From Tabrizicola caldifontis (GTDB lineage Bacteria > Pseudomonadota > Alphaproteobacteria > Rhodobacterales > Rhodobacteraceae): DNA of 64,000 nucleotides. Both the position numbers and the translations under genes were made by a program. Shown here piece after piece: positions 16,091 through 25,219 of the stretch. A model generated the notes under the pieces. The model had not been told where the DNA came from. It worked only from the letters and a program-made list of their open reading frames with translations, and searched no databases. Positions within the stretch are counted from its first letter, which is position 1; each line of letters begins with the position of its first letter. The stretch covers positions 1 to 64,000 of the forward strand of contig NZ_SIJH01000011.1 of the NCBI RefSeq assembly GCF_004762095.1, written 5' to 3'.

Positions 16091-16909
16091 ATGCGCACTA
16101 CCTCCTTCCTCACATTCCTTGCCGGTCTCGCCGTTGCCGGCGGGTCGGCCTACATGGTGCGCGACCTGATGGAAACGAAATATGCGCAGGTCGAAGCCCA
16201 GGCCTGCACCAACGATCTGGTCAAGGTCGTGATCGCCACGCAGGACATTCCCTTCGGCAAGGTGATCGACGCGGGCAAGCTGGCCGTGATCGACTGGCCG
16301 GCATCCGCCCTGCCGCCGGGGGCCTTTACCGACCCCGCCGCGCTGCTGCCCGCCGCGGGCACCGACCCGCGCCGCGCCAAGATGGCGCTGGCCAAGGGCG
16401 ATCTGCTGCTGGCCTCGAAGGTTTCCGGCTTTGGCGAAAAGGTGACGATCGTCCAGTCGCTGGGTCCGAACCGCCGCGCCATCGCGATCAATGTGACGGC
16501 GGAAACCGGTGTCGGCGGTTTCGTCACGCCCGGCGACAAGGTGGACGTGATCCTGACCCATGGCCGGTCCGAGGATCTGAAGACCGTCACTATCATGCAG
16601 AACATCCGGGTGATCGGCGTCGATCAGGACGCCAACGCCGACAACGACACGCCCGGCATCGCCCGCACCGTCACGCTTGAGGTCACCGCCGAAGAAGGCC
16701 AGCGCCTGGCGCTGGCGCAGAGGGCGGGCACGCTCAGCCTGGCCCTGCGCACCATCGAGAACGAGGACGAGCCGGTTCTGGAAGCGATCAGCCTGCGCGA
16801 CGTGCTGCGCGAGCCCGAGCCCCAGGATGTCGCCGCGCCCGAAGAGGTGACCGTGCGTTCCGTGGTCGTCCGCCGCGGTGTCGAGACCACGGAAGACGAA
16901 CTGCGCTGA
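16091..16909 (+). CDS. cpaB: Flp pilus assembly protein CpaB (RcpC)
   Basis: A 272-residue protein with an N-terminal membrane anchor (about 5-22), a SAF-like domain (VVIATQDIPFGKVIDAGKLAVIDW, about 41-110) and the RcpC/CpaB domain containing RRAIAINVTAETGVGGFVTPGDKVDVILT. CpaB sits in the periplasm and is thought to stabilise or gate the CpaC secretin, possibly through binding peptidoglycan. It is notable that no cpaC follows. The gene is 113 bases downstream of flp and 25 bases upstream of the TadG-like gene. Confidence 0.88.
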   Translation: MRTTSFLTFLAGLAVAGGSAYMVRDLMETKYAQVEAQACTNDLVKVVIATQDIPFGKVIDAGKLAVIDWPASALPPGAFTDPAALLPAAGTDPRRAKMALAKGDLLLASKVSGFGEKVTIVQSLGPNRRAIAINVTAETGVGGFVTPGDKVDVILTHGRSEDLKTVTIMQNIRVIGVDQDANADNDTPGIARTVTLEVTAEEGQRLALAQRAGTLSLALRTIENEDEPVLEAISLRDVLREPEPQDVAAPEEVTVRSVVVRRGVETTEDELR

Positions 16910-16934
16910 CCGGGCCGGAACAGGGGGGGAAGCG

Positions 16935-18392
16935 ATGCGCAATCCGGCAAGGATCAGGGATTTCGCCCGCAACCAGGCCGGCACCATCCTGGTCTTCTGG
17001 GGCATTGCGCTGGGCGTGATCCTGGGGATCGTGGCGCTGTCCTTCGACCTGGGCCGCGCCAGCATCACGCGGTCGGAACTTCAGTCGTTCGCCGACAGCG
17101 TGGCCCTGGCCGCGGCGGGCGAACTGGACGGCAACAGCGACGCCATCGTGCGCGCCACCGCCGCCGCGAACCTGATCAGGGACAGCCAGAGCTTTGGCAA
17201 CACCAGCCGCATCCTTGAAGGGCAGGCCAGCTTTACCCTGACCTTCTTCTCGTCGCTGCCCGCAAACGACACTTCGGCGATGACGGCGGTGACGACCGAC
17301 CCCGCAAGGGCCGCCTTCGTGCGGGTGACGGTGACGCCGACCGTGGTGGAAAGCACCTTCGGCGCCGCCTTCGCCGCGCTGACCAACCGGCAGAACCGCG
17401 ACTTCAACCTGGGCGCAACCGCCGTGGCGGGCCTGTCCACCTATGCCTGCGACATCACCCCGATGATGTTCTGCCTGCCAAGCCCGAACTACAGCGCCAA
17501 GGACAACATCGGAAAGATGGTGCTGCTGCGCAGGGGAGGCAACGGTGCCGCCTGGGGTCCGGGGGATTTCGGCTTTCTCGACCCGACGGGCATGAAGATC
17601 GACCCGACCGGTCCCTGTGCGAAAGAAAAAGGTGCCCAACTGCTTGCCTGCCTTGTCGGGGCAGTGGACCACATCACCCAGTGCTTCAACCAGCGCGGCG
17701 TGGACATGGAGCCGGGCCAGAAGGTCGGCCTGGAAGATGCGTTCTTCAACGTGCGCTTCGACATCTATCAGTCGATCATGAACGGCAAGCGCAACGACCC
17801 GGATTACGCGCCCGCGCCGAACGTCATCAAGGGGATGAGGCCGCGGAGTGGCGGTGGAGGGGGAGGAGGTGGAGCCGGTTGCAATCTAGAGCCTAATCTC
17901 CTGCCTGACGGCACGCCTGAGACACTTGCGTTGCCGCGTGATGACTGCATGCCCGCTTGCGGTCGTTTTGGCGACGGGGACTGGACGGCAGGTCGGGCCC
18001 GATATGTGGCTGCGAACTATGGTGGCGTCGATCCGCACCCCCCCGAAGAGACACAGACGCGGTATGAGTATTACCTTGCGGAACTCGCCCGCGCCGGCTC
18101 CGGGCCTATCCTTACCGGGCGCCGAGAAAACGGCCTTCCGACCTGCTCGACCCGGCCCCCGGCCCCTCCGGATCGCCGGATCATCACCGTGGCCGGTATC
18201 GACTGCGCGGCAAACGGGATCCGCGGCAGCGCAAGCAATGTGCCGGTGAAGGAATTCTTCAAGATCTTCCTGACCGAGCCTGTGGTTGACTTCCAGATCT
18301 ACGGCGAGATCGTCGGCTCGGCCAGCTTTGCGGGCGAAGGCGGCCAGGACATCGGCGGGCTCGTCCGCGATGTCGTGCAGCTTTACCGGTGA
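16935..18392 (+). CDS. TadG-like pilus-assembly protein with N-terminal Tad domain
   Basis: The start at ATG 16935 follows GGGGGGAAG; the open frame reaches back to 16878 without a better site. The 485-residue product has a prepilin-like N-terminus (RNQAGTILVFWGIALGVILGIVALSFDLGRA) typical of TadG-type proteins, then a large exported region with scattered Cys pairs. I see no vWA MIDAS motif, so it is a reduced TadG or a distinct relative. Residues about 302-314 are a run of eight Gly. The stretch from about 17840 to 18130 uses codons that are less GC-biased than the rest (for example Leu and Asn choices around 17885-17930). The stop overlaps the next start by GTGA. Confidence 0.7.
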   Translation: MRNPARIRDFARNQAGTILVFWGIALGVILGIVALSFDLGRASITRSELQSFADSVALAAAGELDGNSDAIVRATAAANLIRDSQSFGNTSRILEGQASFTLTFFSSLPANDTSAMTAVTTDPARAAFVRVTVTPTVVESTFGAAFAALTNRQNRDFNLGATAVAGLSTYACDITPMMFCLPSPNYSAKDNIGKMVLLRRGGNGAAWGPGDFGFLDPTGMKIDPTGPCAKEKGAQLLACLVGAVDHITQCFNQRGVDMEPGQKVGLEDAFFNVRFDIYQSIMNGKRNDPDYAPAPNVIKGMRPRSGGGGGGGGAGCNLEPNLLPDGTPETLALPRDDCMPACGRFGDGDWTAGRARYVAANYGGVDPHPPEETQTRYEYYLAELARAGSGPILTGRRENGLPTCSTRPPAPPDRRIITVAGIDCAANGIRGSASNVPVKEFFKIFLTEPVVDFQIYGEIVGSASFAGEGGQDIGGLVRDVVQLYR

Positions 18393-18898
18393 CCGCGATG
18401 CAGTGCCGCCGTCTTGCCCCCAGGATCCGCCGCTTCGCAGCCGACGAGTCGGGCGCGCAGCTGGTGGAATTCGCGATCGTCCTGCCGGTGATGCTGCTGG
18501 TCTTTGCCGTCATCGTCGAGGGCGCGCGGATGATGTGGTCCTATCAGACGGTGATCGCCGGGGTGCGGGATGCCACGCGGTTCCTGGCCCGTGTCGCGCC
18601 GCGCAACATCTGCGATACGGGCGGCGACGTGACGGGCTATGCAGCAACGCTGACCGGCATCGTCCGCAACGCAAGCGACGGCCGGTCGATCCTGCCCAGC
18701 GGTGTCACGGTCACGGCGGTGGAGCCCAGCCTGACCTGCAATGCGGGCGCCTACCGGTCCGACATGGCCCCGATCGTCACGGTGCGCGCCGATGTGCTGG
18801 TGACCTTTCCCTTCGCCGGGCTGTTCACCCTGGTGGGGGGCGACCGCCCGGCGCTGCAGACCAGCGTCACCGACCAGAGCAGGGTCTACGGATCATGA
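18389..18898 (+). CDS. tadE: TadE-like minor pilin
   Basis: A 169-residue protein with a TadE domain: DESGAQLVEFAIVLPVMLLVFAVIVEGARMMW, where the Glu after the processing site is conserved, followed by a periplasmic domain with a Cys pair. Such pseudopilins are cleaved by the prepilin peptidase and help initiate or anchor the Flp pilus. GTG 18389 overlaps the TadG-like stop; ATG 18398 is an alternative. It overlaps the next gene by ATGA. Confidence 0.8.
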   Translation: MTAMQCRRLAPRIRRFAADESGAQLVEFAIVLPVMLLVFAVIVEGARMMWSYQTVIAGVRDATRFLARVAPRNICDTGGDVTGYAATLTGIVRNASDGRSILPSGVTVTAVEPSLTCNAGAYRSDMAPIVTVRADVLVTFPFAGLFTLVGGDRPALQTSVTDQSRVYGS

Positions 18899-19539
18899 CC
18901 CGCCGTGCGCCCCCCAGTGTCCGCGCTTCGGCGTTCCTGCGTGACGAGGGCGGGGCCACGCTGGTCGAATTCGCCATCGTGATCAGCCTTTTCCTGCTGA
19001 TCTTCTTCGGGCTGATCGATTTTGGCCGTCTGGCCTATCATGTGGTCAATTCCGAACGCGCGGTGCATGCCGCGGCGCGGGTCGCCGTGGTGCGCCCGCC
19101 GGCCTGCCCCAGCGTGCCAACCTTTGTCTCGCTGTCGGGTTCTGCCCCCGCCGGCACCGACTACGGCACGAAATGCAGTGCCGGGGCGAACATCTGCCAG
19201 GCTCCGGCCACGATCACCTGCACCGGCAGCGCCGCGAACCCGACGGCTGCCGAGGTCTGGACGCAGGCGCGCGTGGTGCTGCCGCCGAACAGCACGATCG
19301 CCAACCTGCGGTTCACCTACAGCTACGACCCCCGGCTCAGTTTCCTTGGCGGGCCTTATGTGCCTGTCGTCACGGTTGCACTGGAAGGCGTGGACTTTGA
19401 TTTCGTGACCCCGCTTTCGGCGCTGGCGCGGCTGGCCGGGGCGGCGCCGGGCGGGCCTTCGCCCGGATCGTCGATCCCGATGCCCGCGATAAGCGTCTCC
19501 TTGCCGGGCGAGGATCTTGCGCATGGCGGGAATGGATAA
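18895..19539 (+). CDS. TadE/TadF-like minor pilin
   Basis: A second TadE-type protein of 214 residues: RDEGGATLVEFAIVISLFLLIFFGLIDFGRLAY is the membrane and processing region, followed by a Cys-containing periplasmic domain and a Pro/Gly/Ser-rich end. ATG 18895 overlaps the previous stop, which supports coupled translation; a longer frame beginning at 18286 is only the unused frame of the upstream genes. It is probably the TadF partner of the preceding TadE, but I cannot separate the two families with certainty. Confidence 0.75.
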   Translation: MTRRAPPSVRASAFLRDEGGATLVEFAIVISLFLLIFFGLIDFGRLAYHVVNSERAVHAAARVAVVRPPACPSVPTFVSLSGSAPAGTDYGTKCSAGANICQAPATITCTGSAANPTAAEVWTQARVVLPPNSTIANLRFTYSYDPRLSFLGGPYVPVVTVALEGVDFDFVTPLSALARLAGAAPGGPSPGSSIPMPAISVSLPGEDLAHGGNG

Positions 19540-19565
19540 AGAGCAGGGAATCCAGGAACGGACAG

Positions 19566-20786
19566 ATGGCCCAGAAAGACAAAGATATCGTCCTGATCTC
19601 GGAAGACCCGGAGTTCAACGACCGGCTCGGCGCAATCCTCAGCAAGCAGGCCGGACTTTCGGTCACGCAGTGCAATAGCTCGCTTTCCGGGATGAACGGC
19701 AAGGCGAACGAGTTTGCCAGGTCGTCCGAGCTGATCATCTTCAAGGCCTCGTCCGACGCGCTGAAGGAGGAACAGGCCCTCAAGTCGCTGATCGCATCGG
19801 GTGGGACGGCGCGGCTGCTTGCGGTCAGCGACAGCACGGTTCCGTTCGGCGTGGCGCACGGCCTGCTGCGCGCCGGCGTGTCGGAGGTGGTGCCGGATAC
19901 GATCGAGGATGCCGAACTGGCCAGGGTCGTCAGCCGTCTGTCGATGCCCAGGCGCCTGACGCTGAACCCGCAGGACCAGCGCGAAGGGCAGGTCATCGCG
20001 ATTTCCAAGGCGCGCGGCGGCATCGGCGCCACGACGCTGGCCGTGAACCTTGCCGACCAGCTGTGCAGTCGCAAGAAGCTGTTCGGCAAGACGGAAAATC
20101 GCAAGGTCGCGCTGGTGGACCTGGACCTTCAGTTCGGTGCGGTGGCGGGCTTTCTGGACCTGCAACCCAACAATGCCTTCTACAGCATGGCGCGCGACCG
20201 GATTGAGCCGGACAGCGTCTTCCTGCAGCAATCCATCGAGACGACGCCATCGGGCCTGGCCGTGCTGACGGCGCCGGCGGGGTTCATGCCGCTGAACGCG
20301 CTTCAGCCCGACCAGGTAAGCGCGCTGATCCGGCGCCTGCGGCAGAACTACGATTTCATCGTGATCGACCTGCCGCATGCCATGGTCGACTGGCTTACCC
20401 CGGTTCTCGAGACAGCAAATCACGTGCTGATCGTCAGCGGCACCTCGGTGCCCTTCGTTCAGCAGACACGGCGGCTGATCGACTTCTTCAAGGAACAGAA
20501 CCCGTCGATCCATGTCGAGGTGATCGTCGGTCAGGAGAAGAAGCCGCTGATCCGGTCGCGCCGCCACATCGAGGCCGCCAAGGCGCTGGAGACCGAGTTC
20601 AGGCACTGGCTGCCCCCCGATCCACGGGCGGCGGAAATTGCCATGGATCGCGGCTGTCCGCTGTCACAGGCGGCCAGCGGATCAGCGCTGACCAAGGAAA
20701 TCGCCCAGATCGCTGCCGACCTGCTGAAGGCGGCCAGCGAGACAAGCCCCACCCATGATGCAAGAGCCGATCGGCCGGGAAGGTAG
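19566..20786 (+). CDS. cpaE: Flp pilus localisation ATPase CpaE (TadZ)
   Basis: Protein of 406 residues with an N-terminal receiver-like domain (about 7-125) and a ParA/MinD-type ATPase domain starting near residue 138 with the deviant Walker A KARGGIGATTLAVNLA and VALVDLDLQFGAV. CpaE/TadZ places the pilus machine at the cell pole. The first domain lacks the clear phosphorylatable Asp context of true response regulators. The SD AGGAACGG precedes the ATG by about 6 bases. It lies directly before cpaF. Confidence 0.88.
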   Translation: MAQKDKDIVLISEDPEFNDRLGAILSKQAGLSVTQCNSSLSGMNGKANEFARSSELIIFKASSDALKEEQALKSLIASGGTARLLAVSDSTVPFGVAHGLLRAGVSEVVPDTIEDAELARVVSRLSMPRRLTLNPQDQREGQVIAISKARGGIGATTLAVNLADQLCSRKKLFGKTENRKVALVDLDLQFGAVAGFLDLQPNNAFYSMARDRIEPDSVFLQQSIETTPSGLAVLTAPAGFMPLNALQPDQVSALIRRLRQNYDFIVIDLPHAMVDWLTPVLETANHVLIVSGTSVPFVQQTRRLIDFFKEQNPSIHVEVIVGQEKKPLIRSRRHIEAAKALETEFRHWLPPDPRAAEIAMDRGCPLSQAASGSALTKEIAQIAADLLKAASETSPTHDARADRPGR

Positions 20787-20790
20787 AACC

Positions 20791-22182
20791 ATGTTCAAGG
20801 ATTTCGTCGATCTGTCCCGTCGTGGCAGCAAGGCCGACAAGGTGGTGCCCTTCATCGGGGCCGAACCACCACGCCCTATGGTGCCGGCTGTCATCGTGCC
20901 CGAAGACCGGGAGCTGCTTGAGGCGCTGGAACTGAAAAGCCGCCTGCACGAGGTGCTGCTTGAAAGGCTGAACCTCGCCGCCATCGACAAGGTCGAACCT
21001 GACGAGCTGCGCCGTGAAGTGTCGGCCCTTGTCACCGAAGAGCTGCGCGACATGGGCAGGCCATTGAAGGCCGAGGACTTCCGCAAGCTTGTCAATGAGC
21101 TGATGGATGAAGTGCTGGGTCTGGGACCGCTGGAACCGCTGATGGCCGATCCCACGGTCAATGACATTCTGGTGAACGGGCACAGCAACGTCTATGTCGA
21201 ACGCAACGGTGTGCTGGAACGGGCGCGGGCGCGGTTCCGGGATGAACGGCACCTGATGCGGATCATCGAAAAGATCGTCTCGCGCGTCGGTCGCCGGGTC
21301 GATGAGGCAAGCCCCTGGGTCGATGCGCGGCTCGAGGACGGAAGCCGGGTCAATGCGATCATCCGGCCCTGCGCCATCGACGGCCCCAGCCTGTCGATCC
21401 GCAAGTTCTCGCGCAAACCGCTGACCCTGCGTCGCCTGGTCGAGATCGGGACGCTGACCGAACCTGCGATGCGCTTCCTTCAGGCGCTGGTCCAGGCCCG
21501 GATGAACATCCTGATCTCCGGCGGCACCGGATCCGGCAAGACCACGCTTCTGAACGCCATTTCTGCAGCCATCGACGACAGGTCCAGGATCGTGACGATC
21601 GAGGACGCGGCGGAATTGCAGTTGCAGCAGACCCATGTCGTCCGGCTGGAAACCCGTCCGCCGAACCCGAACGGGCAGGGTGCCGTCATTCAGCGCGACC
21701 TCGTGCGGAACGCGCTGCGGATGCGCCCTGACCGGATCATCGTCGGCGAGGTGCGCGGGGCCGAGGCCTTCGACATGCTTCAGGCGATGAACACCGGGCA
21801 TGACGGGTCGATGACGACGGTGCATGCGAACTCGGCGCGCGATGCACTGGGGCGGATCGAGCAGATGGTCACGATGATCGGTCTGGACCTGCCCCTGTCG
21901 GCCATCCGCGCACAGATCGCCTCGGGGATCCATATCGTCGTCCAGGCGGCGCGGCTTTCCGACGGCAGCCGCCGCCTGATCAGCATCAGCGAGATCACCG
22001 GTCTGGAGGGTTCGGTCATCACCATGCAGGACATCTTCGTGTTCCGCCGGCTCGGGGTCGGCGAAGATGGCCATGTCCTGGGCGAATTCGTCCCGACCGG
22101 CATTCGGCCCCACTGCGCCGACGCCCTGATCAGTGCCGGCGCGCATTTCGATCCGGCCGATTTCCAGCTGGGAAGGGGCTGA
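20791..22182 (+). CDS. cpaF: Flp pilus assembly ATPase CpaF (TadA)
   Basis: Secretion ATPase of 463 residues. Walker A ISGGTGSGKTTLLNAI lies near residues 243-256, Asp box TIEDAAELQLQ near 270, and Walker B/His box IIVGEVRGAEAFDMLQAMNTGHDG near 312-335. These are the marks of the TadA/VirB11-like family that powers Flp pilus assembly at the inner membrane. ATG 20791 has GGAAGG about 6 bases upstream and follows the cpaE stop by 4 bases; ATG 20755 would overlap cpaE by 32 bases. It works with the TadB/TadC platform encoded next. Confidence 0.92.
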   Translation: MFKDFVDLSRRGSKADKVVPFIGAEPPRPMVPAVIVPEDRELLEALELKSRLHEVLLERLNLAAIDKVEPDELRREVSALVTEELRDMGRPLKAEDFRKLVNELMDEVLGLGPLEPLMADPTVNDILVNGHSNVYVERNGVLERARARFRDERHLMRIIEKIVSRVGRRVDEASPWVDARLEDGSRVNAIIRPCAIDGPSLSIRKFSRKPLTLRRLVEIGTLTEPAMRFLQALVQARMNILISGGTGSGKTTLLNAISAAIDDRSRIVTIEDAAELQLQQTHVVRLETRPPNPNGQGAVIQRDLVRNALRMRPDRIIVGEVRGAEAFDMLQAMNTGHDGSMTTVHANSARDALGRIEQMVTMIGLDLPLSAIRAQIASGIHIVVQAARLSDGSRRLISISEITGLEGSVITMQDIFVFRRLGVGEDGHVLGEFVPTGIRPHCADALISAGAHFDPADFQLGRG

Positions 22183-22185
22183 GCG

Positions 22186-23160
22186 GTGCAGGACTTCTTT
22201 TCCGAACAGACACAGATCTTTCTGATCTACTGCGGTGTTGCCGTGGGCGTGCTTGTTGCCTTCACGTCGCTTACCGCCTTTCTCAGCCGGCGCGAGACAA
22301 CGGAAGAGGTCCGCTCGCGCCGGCTGCGCATGATCCGCGAGGGTCGTTCGATCGAAGAACGGCTGGCACTGCTGAAACCGCCCTCTGCCGACGAGGTCGG
22401 CGGGCGAATTCCGATCCTCGGCAAGCTTGCGGTGCTGTTGCGGCGCGCCGACCTTTCCCTTTCGGTCAGCAGCTTCCTGGCGCTTTGCCTTGTGCTGGCC
22501 CTGGGCAGCTTCCTGCCCATGCTTCTGACGCCGGTGCCAGTGCCGGCGGCGGCCGCCCTGGCCCTTGTTCTCGGCTTTGGCGTGCCGGTCAGCATCCTGC
22601 GGCTGCGGGTCGAGCGGAAGAAGCAGGCCCTGATCATGCAGCTTTCCGACGCGCTGGAACTGATGGCCCGGGGCCTGCGCGTCGGGCATCCGCTGGACAT
22701 CTCCATCGGCACCGTCGCGCAGGAGATGCCGGACCCGATCGGCAGCGAATTCGGCATCATCTTCGATCAGGTGAACTACGGCGATACCCTGCCGGATGCC
22801 TTTCAGGACTTTGCCGAACGGGTGGATATCGAGGATGTCTACTACCTTTCCGCCAGCATCGGCATACAGCACGGCACCGGCAGCGACCTGGCCCACGTGG
22901 TCGAACTGCTGTCGAAGGTCGTGCGGTCGCGCATCATGATGCGCAGGAAGGTGCGCGCCATCTCGGCCGAGGGGCGGGCCTCGGCGGCGTTTCTTTCGGT
23001 GCTGCCGATCCTGATGTTCGTGTTCACCTCGATCTCGTCGCCGAACTACTACGCCGGCGTCTATGACGACCCACTGTTTGCGCCCATGGCGACCGCCATC
23101 ATCGTACTGACGATCGCGAATGCGCTGATCCTGCGCAAACTGGTCAATTTCCACGTCTGA
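22186..23160 (+). CDS. tadB: Flp pilus platform protein TadB
   Basis: Inner-membrane protein of 324 residues with a helix near the N-terminus (about 10-30), two in the middle (about 88-130) and one or two near the C-terminus, and a GspF/T2SSF domain (IMQLSDALELMARGLRVGHPLDISI). With TadC it forms the platform over the CpaF ATPase. Start GTG 22186, three bases after the cpaF stop and behind GGAAGGGG. This is the usual gene order in alphaproteobacterial tad loci. Confidence 0.88.
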   Translation: MQDFFSEQTQIFLIYCGVAVGVLVAFTSLTAFLSRRETTEEVRSRRLRMIREGRSIEERLALLKPPSADEVGGRIPILGKLAVLLRRADLSLSVSSFLALCLVLALGSFLPMLLTPVPVPAAAALALVLGFGVPVSILRLRVERKKQALIMQLSDALELMARGLRVGHPLDISIGTVAQEMPDPIGSEFGIIFDQVNYGDTLPDAFQDFAERVDIEDVYYLSASIGIQHGTGSDLAHVVELLSKVVRSRIMMRRKVRAISAEGRASAAFLSVLPILMFVFTSISSPNYYAGVYDDPLFAPMATAIIVLTIANALILRKLVNFHV

Positions 23161-23173
23161 ACCGGAGGCCGCC

Positions 23174-24169
23174 ATGCTGCAATATCTGGAACAGGTTGCC
23201 CTGCGGCTGGGCCTGCAGCCCGAAGCCCTGCTGGCGATCGGCGTGGGGTTCGGGGTGCTTCTTCTGGCCATCGGCCTGGTGACTGCGCTGCGTCGGCCTG
23301 ACCCGGCGGTGGCAAGGATCGCGGCGATTTCCCGCACTCGACAGCAGCAGCGCCGGGATCGGATGTTCCTGCTGCCGGCGGAACGGGGACCGGGCACGCT
23401 GATGAAGGCGTTCGTGCCTTCCGAAAAGGAAAAGCGCAGCTCTCTGCAGCGCAAGCTGATGCAGGCCGGGCTTACACGGCCGGATGCCATACAGATCTAC
23501 ACTCTGGTCCGTGTCGGCCTTGCGATGGGCCTGCCTGTGACATTCCTTGCCCTGCTCTATCTTGCCCGGATGTCGGACACGATCCTTCCGGCGGGGCTGA
23601 CCCAGACTCTGGTCGGCTTCAGCACGTTGCGGGTGTATCAGATTCTCTCGGTCCTGCTGGCCATCGGCTATTTCGTGCCCACCTACTGGCTGGAATCGCG
23701 GGTCAAGGCACGCAAGCTGCGGATCGAAGAGGGTTTCCCGAATGCGCTGGACCTGATCCAGGTCTCGATCGAGGCCGGGCTTGGCTTTGACGCGGCGATG
23801 ACCCGGGTCGCCAACGAACTCAAGCGCGTGTCACCAGAGATATCGCAGGAATTCCTGACGGTTCAGTATCAGGTGCAGGCCGGCCGCCCGCGCGATGCGG
23901 CCATGCGCGACATGGCCGACCGTGTGGGACTGGAATCGATCCGTTCCTTCGCCAATGTCGTTCAGCAGTCGATCAGGTTCGGCACAAGCATGTCTCAGGC
24001 GATGACAACCTATGCCGACGAACTGCGTCAGACCCGCGAACTGCGCGCCCAGGAAATGGCCAACAAGCTGCCGGTGAAGATGTCGGCCGTGATGGCATCC
24101 CTGATGCTGCCGGCCCTGATCATGATGACCATCGGACCCGTGGTGATTCGCTATCTGCGCCAGTTCTGA
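23174..24169 (+). CDS. tadC: Flp pilus platform protein TadC
   Basis: Inner-membrane protein of 331 residues with the T2SSF domain (FPNALDLIQVSIEAGLGFDAAMTRVANEL) and hydrophobic helices at about 18-36, 112-130, 150-172 and 305-325. It pairs with TadB. The SD CGGAGG is 6 bases before the ATG. The tadD gene that often follows tadC is absent; instead a regulator follows after 200 bases. Confidence 0.87.
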   Translation: MLQYLEQVALRLGLQPEALLAIGVGFGVLLLAIGLVTALRRPDPAVARIAAISRTRQQQRRDRMFLLPAERGPGTLMKAFVPSEKEKRSSLQRKLMQAGLTRPDAIQIYTLVRVGLAMGLPVTFLALLYLARMSDTILPAGLTQTLVGFSTLRVYQILSVLLAIGYFVPTYWLESRVKARKLRIEEGFPNALDLIQVSIEAGLGFDAAMTRVANELKRVSPEISQEFLTVQYQVQAGRPRDAAMRDMADRVGLESIRSFANVVQQSIRFGTSMSQAMTTYADELRQTRELRAQEMANKLPVKMSAVMASLMLPALIMMTIGPVVIRYLRQF

Positions 24170-24370
24170 TGCCATTTCCGGCGCCAGGGTACGCAAGTCG
24201 GAAATCGCACCACGGGCCATTGGTATCGTTCCGACACACAATCCCGCAGACGCGGCAACCGCAAATTGAAACAGACTTGCCGAACAGGAACACCCGTCCA
24301 AACTTCTTGCAGATGGCCATGGATGGTTCATCATCTGGGCCATTGACCAGTGAAGTTCCAGGTGATGCCC

Positions 24371-25219
24371 ATGTCGTTGTTGCAGCGGACCGAAAGCGAA
24401 GACCAGTCCGATCTGCGTCTGGTTGCAGAGGTTGGCCTGATCGGCGCCGTTGCACAGTGGTGCGAATGCCTGCATGGTCGTGATCCGCTGTTGAAAAGCC
24501 TTGAAACCCTGGGAAAGGGACTTGGCGCCGAGATCGTGGCCATGGTCCGCTATGCCCGCGATGGCGGCGCTTCGCTGCGCAGCCTGGCCTGGGATCGTGC
24601 AATCGAGGATGGAAACGCCAGTCCCGTGGACAGGGGTTTTGCACGCGCGCTGATGGGCCCGTATTTCGAGGCATCCCGGCCAGGCAGTCTGTGGTTCCGC
24701 TCGATGGTCGAGACGGGAACGACCTCTGACCTGGAAGAGTTCCATACTGCACGTCACCTGCGGGAACTTGCCGTCATCCCCTTGGAATTGCAGTCGCGCT
24801 TCGTCGATACCGTCGAATTCCATTTCCGGGACCGGTTGCGCAACCATCAGCAACTTATCCTGAACAGTCTTGCGCCTGTCCTGGCCACAACCTGGCAAAA
24901 GCGGGCCCAGGGCCTGTTCACCGAGGCGATCCTGCGACCACCTTCCAAGGCTTCCAGCCGGGATCTGGCGCCGATCCTCAGCGCCGAGAATCCGGCCAGG
25001 CTAAGCCGCGCCGAATACCGGGTGTCGCTGCTTCTAAGCCGTGGCCTGTCGATCGAACAGGTGCAGACGGAACTGCACATCCGCGAATCGACCTTGCGCT
25101 CCCACCTGAGCAGCCTTTACGCCAAGACGAACTGCTCCAACCTGGGCGAGCTGATCTATCGACTGACGTCGTCCGCCCCGACACGCGGCGCACCGGCCTC
25201 GCTGGCCAGGTTGGCCTGA
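24371..25219 (+). CDS. LuxR-type transcriptional regulator in the pilus locus
   Basis: About 282 residues. The C-terminal 60 residues form a LuxR/FixJ-type helix-turn-helix (LSRAEYRVSLLLSRGLSIEQVQTELHI then ESTLRSHLSSLYAKTNC). The N-terminal 200 residues have no domain I can name; they could be a divergent GAF- or autoinducer-binding-like sensor. ATG 24371 is preferred because AGGTG lies 8 bases upstream; GTG 24350 and ATG 24365 are alternatives. Its stop overlaps the prepilin peptidase start by ATGA, which ties it to the pilus genes. It probably regulates pilus or exopolysaccharide genes, an inference from position. Confidence 0.75.
   Translation: MSLLQRTESEDQSDLRLVAEVGLIGAVAQWCECLHGRDPLLKSLETLGKGLGAEIVAMVRYARDGGASLRSLAWDRAIEDGNASPVDRGFARALMGPYFEASRPGSLWFRSMVETGTTSDLEEFHTARHLRELAVIPLELQSRFVDTVEFHFRDRLRNHQQLILNSLAPVLATTWQKRAQGLFTEAILRPPSKASSRDLAPILSAENPARLSRAEYRVSLLLSRGLSIEQVQTELHIRESTLRSHLSSLYAKTNCSNLGELIYRLTSSAPTRGAPASLARLA

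Noticed and set aside
18286-19539. 417-codon frame covering the TadG end and both TadE genes
   Set aside because: The part before 18895 is an alternative frame of the two upstream genes; TadE-type sequence begins at 18895.
20599-23490. A 963-codon open frame on the minus strand across cpaE-tadC
   Set aside because: It is antisense to well-recognised pilus genes and arises from strong GC codon bias; its amino-acid composition (His, Arg, Asp, Gln) has no domain.
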